A stretch of 16,507 nt of DNA from an uncultured Eggerthella sp. (GTDB lineage: Bacteria; Actinomycetota; Coriobacteriia; Coriobacteriales; Eggerthellaceae), in the NCBI GenBank assembly GCA_900556585.1, contig USPD01000022.1, positions 1 through 16,507 on the forward strand. The letters are read 5' to 3'. Positions 7,845 through 14,426 of the stretch are shown here, in pieces. The stretch's first letter is position 1; the number at the start of each line of letters is the position of its first letter. Made by a program: the position numbers and the translations under genes. The notes under the pieces are model-generated. The model saw only the letters and a list, made by a program, of their open reading frames with translations. It searched no databases and was not told where the DNA came from.

Positions 7845-7916
7845 TATAGAGGGACGCGAAGTACAGAGGGATGCAAAATACAGAGAGACACAAACCGCAT
7901 ACAGAAAGACGTACTT
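7845..7916 (+). repeat. Degenerate tandem repeat, 4 units, upstream of murB
   Basis: Four consecutive units share the core TAYAGARRGAYRC: 7845-7861, 7862-7878, 7879-7899 and 7900-7916. Units 1, 2 and 4 are 17 bases and unit 3 is 21 bases. Each carries a purine-rich AGAGGGA/AGAAAGA segment that resembles a ribosome binding site; the last one serves the murB ATG at 7917. Not a CRISPR: units are degenerate and have no spacers. Confidence 0.6.
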
Positions 7917-8846
7917 ATGGAAACCACAGCAAATACTGACGCCTTATTCCAGGCGCTTACCAAAACTTTTAGCAATCATGCAATTCTATGCGATGAACCC
8001 ATGGCTCGACACACCACGTTCCAGGTAGGCGGTCCTGCCGATTATTTGGTCCGTCCTACTAGTGCTGAAGAAATTCATGGAGCCATTACAGCAGCAAAAA
8101 AGTGCAACATGCCTTGGTGGGTAATTGGATGCGGAAGTGATCTATTGGTATCCGACGAAGGTCTACGTGGTGTTGTAATTGAAATTGGTAACTCTATGGC
8201 CTCCATCACTATTGACGGCACTACTGTTCATGCGCAAGCTGGTGCCACCAATGAAGAAGTTGCAAAGGCAGCATGCGCTGCAGGACTTGCCGGCTACGAA
8301 TTTGCGAGCGGAATTCCAGGGTCTATTGGCGGAGCCGCCATCATGAATGCCGGCGCCTATGAAGGAGAATTCAAAGATGTTGCGCGCAAGGTTACTTGCC
8401 TCTACCCCAATGGCGAAATACAATCCATCCCTGCTGAAAAGGCAGACTGGAGTTATCGCCATAGCATGATGGGCGATGAAGGATTAATTGTACTAGAAGT
8501 TGAACTTGAGCTTCACCCCGATACGCCCGATGCCATCCAAGAACGAATGAATGATTTAGCAGCACGCCGATCCGCCAAACAACCTTTAGAAATGGCGAGC
8601 GCAGGCAGCACCTTTAAACGCCCAACAGGTTATTTTGCAGGTAAGCTTATTCAAGATTCAGGCATGCAAGGTCATACGGTTGGTGGCGCACAAGTTTCCA
8701 CCAAACACGCAGGCTTTGTCGTAAACACGGGTGATGCCAAAGCAGCTGACATCCTACAAGTAATTCGCGATGTGCAGGCTGCCGTAAAAGAACAATTCGA
8801 TGTTAATTTGGAAACAGAAGTAAAAATGTGGGGATTTGACTCCTGA
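7917..8846 (+). CDS. murB: UDP-N-acetylmuramate dehydrogenase (UDP-N-acetylenolpyruvoylglucosamine reductase)
   Basis: MurB is the cytoplasmic FAD enzyme that uses NADPH to reduce UDP-GlcNAc-enolpyruvate to UDP-MurNAc, the second committed step of peptidoglycan synthesis. The start at 7917 gives 309 residues, normal for a MurB; the frame runs upstream to a TTG at 7803, but that part is low-complexity repeat translation. FAD-binding motifs: TTFQVGGPADYLVRP (33-47), GCGSDLLVSDEG (71-82) and GIPGSIGGAAIMNAGAYEGE (132-151). The YRHSM motif (180-184), the proton-donor serine in AGSTFKRP (Ser231) and the conserved acidic LETEVKMWG near the C terminus (298-306) are all present. The intact GSTFKRP loop and short length place it with the type II (S. 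aureus-like) enzymes. It appears monocistronic rather than in a dcw cluster. Ribosome binding is weak (AGAAAGA) and sits in the last unit of the tandem repeat. Confidence 0.95.
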   Translation: METTANTDALFQALTKTFSNHAILCDEPMARHTTFQVGGPADYLVRPTSAEEIHGAITAAKKCNMPWWVIGCGSDLLVSDEGLRGVVIEIGNSMASITIDGTTVHAQAGATNEEVAKAACAAGLAGYEFASGIPGSIGGAAIMNAGAYEGEFKDVARKVTCLYPNGEIQSIPAEKADWSYRHSMMGDEGLIVLEVELELHPDTPDAIQERMNDLAARRSAKQPLEMASAGSTFKRPTGYFAGKLIQDSGMQGHTVGGAQVSTKHAGFVVNTGDAKAADILQVIRDVQAAVKEQFDVNLETEVKMWGFDS

Positions 8847-8859
8847 TTTCACCCTTCCC

Positions 8860-8939
8860 CATATGAACGTGTTACCCTTATGTGGTTGCCTTTATTGATA
8901 CCCTTTGTGGATTCAATCTTGGCAACCACATTTCATATG
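8860..8939 (+). other. Nested inverted-repeat element downstream of murB
   Basis: Three nested stems share one axis: outer CATATGAA/TTCATATG (8860-8867 with 8932-8939), middle TGTGGTTGCC/GGCAACCACA (8881-8890 with 8921-8930, perfect 10 bp, 11 with the flanking A-T), and inner ATTGA/TCAAT (8894-8898 with 8913-8917) topped by CC/GG. Internal loops are symmetric at the inner levels (3x3, 2x2). No T tract follows, so it is not a simple intrinsic terminator. A direct repeat, TACCCTTATGTGG and TACCCTTTGTGG (8873-8885, 8899-8910), allows an alternative pairing with CCACA at 8926-8930. Confidence 0.6.
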
Positions 8940-9136
8940 CACTGCTTATAGTAAGTGGATACCTTTAATAACAGCATACCGTCCGCGGTTAACGCAAATG
9001 GCAAGCAGACTCTTTGCATATTATTAGAAAGGCACCACCAACAACTAGTAAAGCACAAGCTTCTTATCCAGCTTTAAGCGTGTTTATGATATGTGGTCAT
9101 GAATAATGCAAGCATATTCATTGGAGAGGGATCGGG

Positions 9137-9487
9137 ATGGCAAAAAATAAAAAATATGAGCCCACAAACCCTAATAAAAGAAAAGACAACAAGCCCGTAA
9201 TTACCTGCCCCAACTGCGGCAGCACCGACATGGAATATGTTCCTGATAAACGTCGTGTTCCATCAAAGTGGTACATTCACGTAGGCGCACTTGTTGCAGT
9301 AATCATTTTCTTTTTTGTAATGCCCGCTTTTTCAGTTGCATTTGCTTTGATCTATTTGTATTACACCCTATTTCATAAACATAAGGTTTTGGTTGGCACC
9401 TGTCAGAACTGCGGCCAAGAAACGCTATTCAATCGTCCTGATGATGGCAGCTTGGAACCAGATTTCGACAAACCTTGGACTAGCTAA
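9137..9487 (+). CDS. Small membrane protein with split zinc ribbon
   Basis: I do not recognise a named family. The 116-residue protein has a strong start: GGAGAGGG six bases before the ATG. A basic N terminus (about 15 of the first 45 residues are Lys/Arg/Asn-rich) leads to a CPNCG zinc knuckle at 24-28. A hydrophobic block at about 46-78, broken by MPAF, is long enough for two short membrane helices in a hairpin. A second CQNCG knuckle follows at 89-93, then an acidic tail. The four cysteines (24, 27, 89, 92) could make one zinc site if both ends face the cytosol, which the hairpin would allow; that is inference. It sits alone between murB and a terminator. A candidate -10 (TATGAT, 9085-9090) lies about 47 bases upstream, without a good -35. 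Confidence 0.72.
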   Translation: MAKNKKYEPTNPNKRKDNKPVITCPNCGSTDMEYVPDKRRVPSKWYIHVGALVAVIIFFFVMPAFSVAFALIYLYYTLFHKHKVLVGTCQNCGQETLFNRPDDGSLEPDFDKPWTS

Positions 9488-9615
9488 GGCGCTTCAACTA
9501 CCTAACTAACTATCAAGCATACCGCTCATAATTTTGGACGTTACTACATTATTCGGAGCACTAAGCAAGCCGCTTATCCGCTGCTAGATACCGTTAACCC
9601 TGAATAGAGCTATTT

Positions 9616-9649
9616 GAGACCGCTTGTCAGACTTGCGGTCTTCTCTTTT
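9616..9649 (+). terminator. Rho-independent terminator
   Basis: An 8-bp stem GAGACCGC/GCGGTCTT (one G-T pair) closes an 11-base loop and is followed by CTCTTTT. It lies 129 bases after the zinc-ribbon gene and 64 bases before the dehydrogenase start, so it separates the two transcription units. Confidence 0.75.
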
Positions 9650-9670
9650 GCAAGCTGGAGTACTTTTGAT

Positions 9671-9690
9671 TAAAGGTAATAAGGCCTTTA
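9671..9690 (+). promoter_or_regulatory. Candidate operator dyad before the dehydrogenase
   Basis: TAAAGG-N8-CCTTTA forms a perfect 6-bp dyad spanning 20 bases and ending 22 bases before the dehydrogenase ATG. A shifted pairing, GGTAA/TTACC, is also possible. The position near the expected transcription start fits a repressor or MerR-type site, but no clear -35/-10 pair was found around it. Confidence 0.3.
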
Positions 9691-9712
9691 CCTACCGAAA
9701 GAGGTGCCCCTT

Positions 9713-10471
9713 ATGAAGTTAGAAGGAAAAACAGCCGTAGTAACAGGTGCTTCTTCTGGCATGGGCGATGCTATTGTTCGCCTGTTTGCTGCTGAAGGCG
9801 CGCAAATTGTAGCAGTTGCCCGCCGCAAAGAGCGTCTAGAGGCATTGAAGAAATCGCTTGCAGATACTCCAGGTACCGTAGAAATTTATCCGGGAGATGT
9901 TTCTGACCAGGCAATTTGTGAAGGCATGATTGACTTCGCCGTAGAAAAGTTTGGCAAGCTGGATGTTCTTGTAAACAATGCGGGTATCATGGATGATATG
10001 AGCCCTATTGGCGACGCCACCAATGAAAAGTATGAACAAGTACTGAGAGTAAACACTTTTGGACCATTCTGCGCAATGCGCAAAGCTGTTAACGTTTTCT
10101 TAGAGCAAGGCAATGGCGGCACCATCGTAAATGTTGCATCCCTTGGCGCTATGCGTAGCTGCGCTGGTGCAATTTACTGCGCTTCAAAGGCAGCGGTAAT
10201 TTCCATGACAAAGAACACCGCCTACATGTACATGAAAGATGGCATTCGCGCTAACGCTATTGCACCGGGCGGTATCGCTTCAGAAATTGCAACCTCCATG
10301 GGCATGCCTAACCCTAATGGTTATGGTCGCATTCAACCCGTATTGGCTTGCGCACCCGAACCTGGCAGCACTGAAGAAATTGCAAAGGCAGCTTTGTTTT
10401 TAGCAAGCGAAGACTCCGCTTATATTAGCGGTGACGTTTTAGTAGTTGATGGCGGCTGGAACGCAGGCTAA
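9713..10471 (+). CDS. Short-chain dehydrogenase/reductase (classical SDR)
   Basis: This is a classical SDR oxidoreductase of 252 residues, the normal length. I chose the ATG at 9713, eight bases after AGAGG; a GTG at 9704 is possible but worse placed. Features: nucleotide-binding TGASSGMG (11-18), NNAG (88-91), catalytic Ser143 in NVASLG, Tyr155 and Lys159 in YCASK, APGG after the active site, and a C-terminal DVLVVDGGW. The arginine pair after the second strand (VARRKERL, 35-42), with no acidic residue there, suggests preference for NADP(H) over NAD(H). Closest functional classes are 3-oxoacyl-ACP reductase-like and sugar or sterol dehydrogenases; the substrate is not deducible and fabG identity is not claimed. 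Its own terminator is absent: it converges on the amidohydrolase with only 13 bases between stops. Confidence 0.9.
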   Translation: MKLEGKTAVVTGASSGMGDAIVRLFAAEGAQIVAVARRKERLEALKKSLADTPGTVEIYPGDVSDQAICEGMIDFAVEKFGKLDVLVNNAGIMDDMSPIGDATNEKYEQVLRVNTFGPFCAMRKAVNVFLEQGNGGTIVNVASLGAMRSCAGAIYCASKAAVISMTKNTAYMYMKDGIRANAIAPGGIASEIATSMGMPNPNGYGRIQPVLACAPEPGSTEEIAKAALFLASEDSAYISGDVLVVDGGWNAG

Positions 10472-10484
10472 GTTGAATCGCAAG

Positions 10485-11879
10485 CTAAGAAACTTCTTCG
10501 TTTAAGAAATCAAACACATACTGGGCGGCAAGCTGCGAACCTGATACGAGCACGCTTTCATCCACTTCATAGTAACAACTATGTTGTGGATGATCCGCCC
10601 CAATGCTTGGATTTCTGGCACCCACAAACACAAATACACCAGGGACTATTCGTAAGTATTCCGAAAAATCTTCGCCAGACAAAGTTCCTTCATACTTTGC
10701 AAGCGCATCTTCTCCCAGCACTTTTATAGCAGAACGCACAGCACGACGAGCGCATGTCCTATCGTTGATAAGTGCCGAGTTACCTGTTTGCCATTCAAAT
10801 TCGGCCTTTGCACTATAGGACTGCGCCACATGGTGCACCATAAATTCCATGCGCTCACGCAAAAACTCGCGCACCTTAGGATCGAACGAACGCACGGTTC
10901 CTGTTAGGTACGATGTGCCCGCCATGACATTACGCGCTACACCACCGTGGAATTCGCCAATAGTAAGCACCACAGGGTCAAACGGAGAAACATCACGACT
11001 TACCACTACCTGAAGCGCATCGATGATGGCGGCACCAACTACAATAGCATCTACCCCCTTGTGAGGCATGGCACCATGAGCACTAGATCCGCTCACATCC
11101 ACGCGAAACCAGTCTGTATTCGCCATGCGTGGACCAGAATCAATAGATACCGTCCCCGCTTCCACTTCGCTCCAAATATGCGCACCGTAGATAGATTCCA
11201 CCCCATCCAATGCACCAGCCGAAATCATACGACGCGATCCAATAGATATTTCTTCTGCGGGCTGGAACAGAACACGCACTTCCCCGCGCAAGTTCGCACG
11301 AAGTTCATGCAGGATTCGAATGGCGCCTAGCATCATAGCGATATGGCAATCATGACCACAGGCGTGCATAACGCCTTCATTTTGAGAAGCGTAGGGCGCG
11401 TTAGTTTGCTCAGCAATGGGCAGCGCGTCAATGTCGGAGCGCAATGCAATGCGATGGCGCGGACGACCTTGTTCGTCATAAGCGTCAGGGGCTTCGCCCT
11501 TAATGGTTACGATGAGGCCCGAAAAAGGATCTATGGCAGTTTCTGAATTATTCAGCACTTGGACAGATGCCTGCTTCATACGATCAAGTTCAGGAGACTG
11601 ATTATAAGCAAGAGATGCTGAACCTGGTTCAAAATCAGGTAGATAAGCATACTCAACGCCAATCGCATCAAGTTCTTCCGCAATAGCAGCCGTAGTGTTC
11701 ACTTCTTTCCCACTGAGTTCTGGATGAGCATGGAAGAAACGACGCTTTTCTATGAGATATGGCTCGAGAGCTGCTGCTAATTTTTGCACCTGCTTTGTGT
11801 AGGAAGTTGGTGCATGAGAACTTGTCGCGGCCGGCGAATTCTGACTATTCATAAGAGAGCCTTCTGCAGAGATATTCAT
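10485..11879 (-). CDS. M20D-family amidohydrolase (aminoacylase/hippurate hydrolase-like)
   Basis: This metal-dependent cytosolic amidohydrolase of peptidase family M20D probably cleaves N-acyl or N-aryl amino acids or related amides. The ATG at 11879 has AAGGTG six bases upstream and gives 464 residues. Metal and catalytic motifs are intact: LRSDIDALPI (near 146-155), HACGHDCH (172-179), QPAEE (206-210), GAHIW (232-236), the dimerisation-domain SAHGAMPHKGVDA (about 266-278), SGEDFSEYL (401-409) and the final HSCYYEVDE (433-441). The chain is about 70 residues longer than usual for the family: a Ser-rich N-terminal extension and an insert of roughly 35-40 residues at about 80-119, before GLIVTIKGE. 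It lies downstream of fabH on the same strand but behind a terminator, so it probably has its own promoter. Substrate is unknown. Confidence 0.9.
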   Translation of the reverse strand: MNISAEGSLMNSQNSPAATSSHAPTSYTKQVQKLAAALEPYLIEKRRFFHAHPELSGKEVNTTAAIAEELDAIGVEYAYLPDFEPGSASLAYNQSPELDRMKQASVQVLNNSETAIDPFSGLIVTIKGEAPDAYDEQGRPRHRIALRSDIDALPIAEQTNAPYASQNEGVMHACGHDCHIAMMLGAIRILHELRANLRGEVRVLFQPAEEISIGSRRMISAGALDGVESIYGAHIWSEVEAGTVSIDSGPRMANTDWFRVDVSGSSAHGAMPHKGVDAIVVGAAIIDALQVVVSRDVSPFDPVVLTIGEFHGGVARNVMAGTSYLTGTVRSFDPKVREFLRERMEFMVHHVAQSYSAKAEFEWQTGNSALINDRTCARRAVRSAIKVLGEDALAKYEGTLSGEDFSEYLRIVPGVFVFVGARNPSIGADHPQHSCYYEVDESVLVSGSQLAAQYVFDFLNEEVS

Positions 11880-11906
11880 AAAAATCACCTTATCAGGTTC
11901 ATATAA

Positions 11907-11935
11907 ACAAAAAGATACTCAAAGAGTACCATTTT
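11907..11935 (-). terminator. Rho-independent terminator after fabH
   Basis: Read on the minus strand, GGTACTC-TTT-GAGTATC forms a 7-bp stem (one G-T pair) with a 3-base loop followed by TTTTTG. It lies about 40 bases after the fabH stop and ends about 28 bases before the amidohydrolase start. The plus strand also has a short T run (ATTTTG) after the stem, so it may work weakly both ways. Confidence 0.75.
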
Positions 11936-11970
11936 GTTAGGAATAATTGTATGTCAAGCAGGTAAACGAT

Positions 11971-13071
11971 TTACACTTCGTACAACACGGCACCAAGCGT
12001 AAAGCCACCACCAAACGCAACAAGAACAATCTTGTCACCCTTATGAATTGCACCCTGTTCATATGCATCCGCCAGCGCCATTGGGACGCTTGCGCCCGAC
12101 GAATTACCGCGGTGAGCAATAGACACCTGGAAAAGATCTTTAGTTACATCCATACGACGAGCACCAAAATCAATAATGCGCTCGTTTGCCTGATGAGGAA
12201 CCACAAGTTTTACTTCATTGATAGGAACGCCGGCTCGTTGACACACTTCAGAAACAGCCTGCTTCATAGCACGGCCAGAAAACTTAAACACTTGCTGACC
12301 GTTCATGCGAAGCACATTACGAGGCGCCCCTGCCTCAAGTGACTCCACAATACCTAGCTCTTCATCAATGGAACCATGACTTTTTTCGGGCTGATTGGGC
12401 GCATCGAAGTTCACGCCGTTTTCATCGAATGGTGGTACCACATCAAGCGGCATTGGGCAGGTAAGCGAATTATGCACATCATCTTCGTTGGCAATATAGG
12501 TACTCAGAATACCCGCACGAGATGGGTCGTATTCAATAACAACCGCACCAGCGCCATCACCTAAAAGCACGCAGGTGTTGCGGTCTTCCCAGTTAGTAAT
12601 GCGACTGGGGCGATCCACACTAATAACCAGTGCGCGAACCATATCACTGCGATTTTTAGCGATAGCACTTGCTGCAACCATAGCTTCAGCGACCGTAAGA
12701 GCATAAATAAAACCCGAACAAGCTGCATTAAGATCAAAGCAAGCAGCATTTTTCAATCCTAAACGGCGACGAATAATTGCGGCGTTCGAAGGCACCAGAA
12801 CATCTGCTGTTACGGTAGACAAAACAACAAGATCAATTTCTTCTGGATTGATTTCGCGTTCGCTATAGCCACCTTCAATCCAGCCCATAGCCTGACGCGA
12901 AGCTTGCTCTGCTAAGTCAGTCGTGGTTTCTGTGATGGCAACTTTGCGACTTTTAATACCAGTACGTTTGGAAATCCATTCATCACTAGTATCAACCAGT
13001 TTTGCCATGTCGTCATTAGTAACATCAAGAGCAGGAAGCGCTTTCCCGCAACCAATAATTGCACAACCCAC
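11971..13071 (-). CDS. fabH: 3-oxoacyl-ACP synthase III (beta-ketoacyl-ACP synthase III)
   Basis: FabH condenses an acyl-CoA primer with malonyl-ACP to start type II fatty acid synthesis. The start is set at the GTG at 13071, seven bases after GAGG; it gives MGCAIIGCGKALPALDVTNDD, which aligns with the usual FabH N terminus. An in-frame ATG at 13134 would add 21 residues with no ribosome binding site. The catalytic triad is complete: Cys118 in NAACSGF, His293 in VPHQANERII and Asn323 in HRGNSSGASVP. Other hallmarks are DTSDEWISKRTGI and LLGDGAGAVV, and the final GGGFTLGAVLY. The protein is 366 residues, about 45-50 longer than the E. coli enzyme (317), because of an acidic insert at about 208-254 before MNGQQVFKF. 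No other fab genes are adjacent. A terminator follows. Confidence 0.94.
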   Translation of the reverse strand: MGCAIIGCGKALPALDVTNDDMAKLVDTSDEWISKRTGIKSRKVAITETTTDLAEQASRQAMGWIEGGYSEREINPEEIDLVVLSTVTADVLVPSNAAIIRRRLGLKNAACFDLNAACSGFIYALTVAEAMVAASAIAKNRSDMVRALVISVDRPSRITNWEDRNTCVLLGDGAGAVVIEYDPSRAGILSTYIANEDDVHNSLTCPMPLDVVPPFDENGVNFDAPNQPEKSHGSIDEELGIVESLEAGAPRNVLRMNGQQVFKFSGRAMKQAVSEVCQRAGVPINEVKLVVPHQANERIIDFGARRMDVTKDLFQVSIAHRGNSSGASVPMALADAYEQGAIHKGDKIVLVAFGGGFTLGAVLYEV

Positions 13072-13160
13072 GTGCGTACCTCGTTCTATCTTGATGGCGG
13101 TTGCCGCTAAATAACAAGCACCGTCGAAATCCATAAAAGAATAAAACTATTACTTATTGT

Positions 13161-13188
13161 AATACGCCTTTGCAACAATACACCTTTG
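13161..13188 (-). promoter_or_regulatory. Direct repeats upstream of fabH
   Basis: Plus-strand AATACGCCTTTG (13161-13172) and AATACACCTTTG (13177-13188) match at 11 of 12 positions with a period of 16 bases, about 90-117 bases upstream of the fabH start. A weak promoter, TTGCAA with TAATAG at 17 bases spacing, overlaps on the minus strand. They may be regulator half-sites. Confidence 0.3.
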
Positions 13189-13335
13189 TGTTTCAGGCCG
13201 TAACATTATAACTGAATAAGATAAACACCTGCTAAATTAATGGAACAGTAATGCTTGCAACGGGGACTTACATTATGACAGATACGGCGCGCGTTCCAAT
13301 TCATTAGCAAGCTCGGCTGCAAGCCACTTTAAACT

Positions 13336-13365
13336 TTGCTATATCGTATGTTACTAGTTTATAAA
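13336..13365 (+). promoter_or_regulatory. Candidate promoter of the GlfT1-like gene
   Basis: TTGCTA (13336-13341) and TATAAA (13360-13365) are 18 bases apart, matching consensus at 4 and 5 of 6 positions. The -10 lies inside the perfect 14-base palindrome TAGTTTATAAACTA (13355-13368). The leader would be about 105 bases long. By-eye call. Confidence 0.35.
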
Positions 13366-13377
13366 CTACCAAATCAT

Positions 13378-13417
13378 AACTTAGTTAGGTATGGTCTAGT
13401 AAGATTCAACTTAGTTA
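13378..13417 (+). repeat. Paired AACTTAGTTA sites upstream of the GlfT1-like gene
   Basis: The ten-mer AACTTAGTTA occurs at 13378-13387 and 13408-13417, exactly 30 bases apart. Each is itself a small dyad (AACT-T-AGTT; the first extends to TAACT-T-AGTTA). The spacing places both on the same face of the helix, which suits a cooperative regulator. Confidence 0.35.
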
Positions 13418-13475
13418 AGCCTCATTAAGCATCTATTGGTAAACTATCTACGTTAACTACATTCAAAGGATTTTT

Positions 13476-14423
13476 ATGCCACGTATTGCCGCTGTCGTTG
13501 TTACCTACAATCGAAAAGACTTGCTTCTTGAATCCCTCAACTGCTTACAAGCGCAAGATTATTCTGACGCACCTCAAGCAGCAGAAACTACACTTGATAT
13601 TTTAGTTATTGATAATGCAAGCACCGACGGAACAGCAGAAGTATTAAAGCCTTTACTATTCGCCACAGAAGACACAGCATCAACTACACGTCCTATCCAT
13701 TATTACAACACTGGTTCAAACCTTGGCGGTGCTGGCGGCTTCAATTACGGCATGCGAAAAGCTGTCGAAGAAGGCTACGACTATGTATGGGTTATGGACG
13801 ACGACTGCATGCCACATGAGGATACCCTTCTTGGATTCCTAAATGCTGATGCAAAACTAAATGGCGCTTACGGATACTTAAGTAGCGTATGCCGTTGGAT
13901 TGATGGCAGTATTTGCACCATGAACACCCAACGCCACCCACTTACAAAAAATATCACTGATTTTTCCCCAGAAATACAACGAGCAACCTTAGCTTCATTT
14001 GTTTCGCTTTTTGTTCCGGCACGCATTATTAAAGAGCTTGGTCTGCCAATTAAGGACTTTTTCATTTGGTCTGATGACTGGGAATTTACTCGTCGTATTT
14101 CGCGTAAATATCCCTGCTACGTTGTAGGGACAAGCGTAGTAACCCATAAATCTAAAAGCAACGGTGTAGGCAATATCGCGCTAGATTCAGAAGAAAAAAT
14201 TAGTCGTTATAAGCTTGCTTATCGCAATGACGTTGTATTTTACCGTCGCGAAGGAATTAAAGGCTACGGCTACATTTTTGTGCGCGGTTTATACCATGCC
14301 TTTTTGGTGCTAACTAAAGCAAGAAGCAAAAAGGGTGAACGCTTAAAGACCATCCTAAAAGGAAACCTAGAAGGTTTAAGCTTTCACCCAGAAATTGAAT
14401 ATATAAACAACCAGCTTAGTTAA
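13476..14423 (+). CDS. GlfT1-like galactofuranosyltransferase (glycosyltransferase family 2)
   Basis: This 315-residue GT-A enzyme starts at an ATG five bases after AAAGGA. It reads VVVTYNRKDLL (7-17), VIDNASTDGT (44-53), SNLGGAGGFNYGMR (81-94) and VMDDDC (106-111, the metal-binding acidic cluster), then a FFIWSDDWEFTRR segment near 195-207 and VVTHKS. The NLGGAGG...GM block followed by DDD and then (F)I..DD/EVE..RR matches the pattern of mycobacterial GlfT1 (about 304 residues), which adds the first galactofuranose units to the lipid-linked linker. Some rhamnosyl- and other family 2 enzymes share NLGG, so galactofuranose specificity is inferred mainly from this and from the neighbouring GlfT2-like gene. 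It is a single-gene unit converging on that gene with no spacer. Confidence 0.82.
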   Translation: MPRIAAVVVTYNRKDLLLESLNCLQAQDYSDAPQAAETTLDILVIDNASTDGTAEVLKPLLFATEDTASTTRPIHYYNTGSNLGGAGGFNYGMRKAVEEGYDYVWVMDDDCMPHEDTLLGFLNADAKLNGAYGYLSSVCRWIDGSICTMNTQRHPLTKNITDFSPEIQRATLASFVSLFVPARIIKELGLPIKDFFIWSDDWEFTRRISRKYPCYVVGTSVVTHKSKSNGVGNIALDSEEKISRYKLAYRNDVVFYRREGIKGYGYIFVRGLYHAFLVLTKARSKKGERLKTILKGNLEGLSFHPEIEYINNQLS

Positions 14424-14426
14424 CTA
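14417..14426. other. Palindrome containing both convergent stop codons
   Basis: TAGTTAACTA is a perfect ten-base palindrome that holds the TAA of the rightward gene (14421-14423) and the TAG of the leftward gene (plus-strand CTA, 14424-14426). The two stops abut with no base between, so no terminator can sit between these genes. Confidence 0.7.

Larger units (their letters stand above)
13072..13475. other. Divergent intergenic region between fabH and the GlfT1-like gene
   Basis: This 404-base spacer holds the fabH leader (including the discounted upstream ATG at 13134) and the 16-base-period repeats at 13161-13188. Further right are a candidate rightward promoter at 13336-13365 and three AACT-containing dyads at 13355-13417. 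No RNA gene, mobile element or supported small gene was found in it. The centre (about 13200-13330) shows nothing recognisable. Confidence 0.5.

Noticed and set aside
7845..7916. CRISPR array
   Set aside because: The units are degenerate, only 17-21 bases long and directly adjacent, with no unique spacers.
11941..11965. TTGACA followed by TACAAT on the minus strand between fabH and the amidohydrolase
   Set aside because: The two hexamers are adjacent rather than 16-18 bases apart, and no -10 lies at the right distance, so it is not a usable promoter.
13072..13134. N-terminal extension of FabH from the ATG at 13134
   Set aside because: The extra 21 residues do not match FabH N termini and lack a ribosome binding site, whereas the GTG at 13071 has both.
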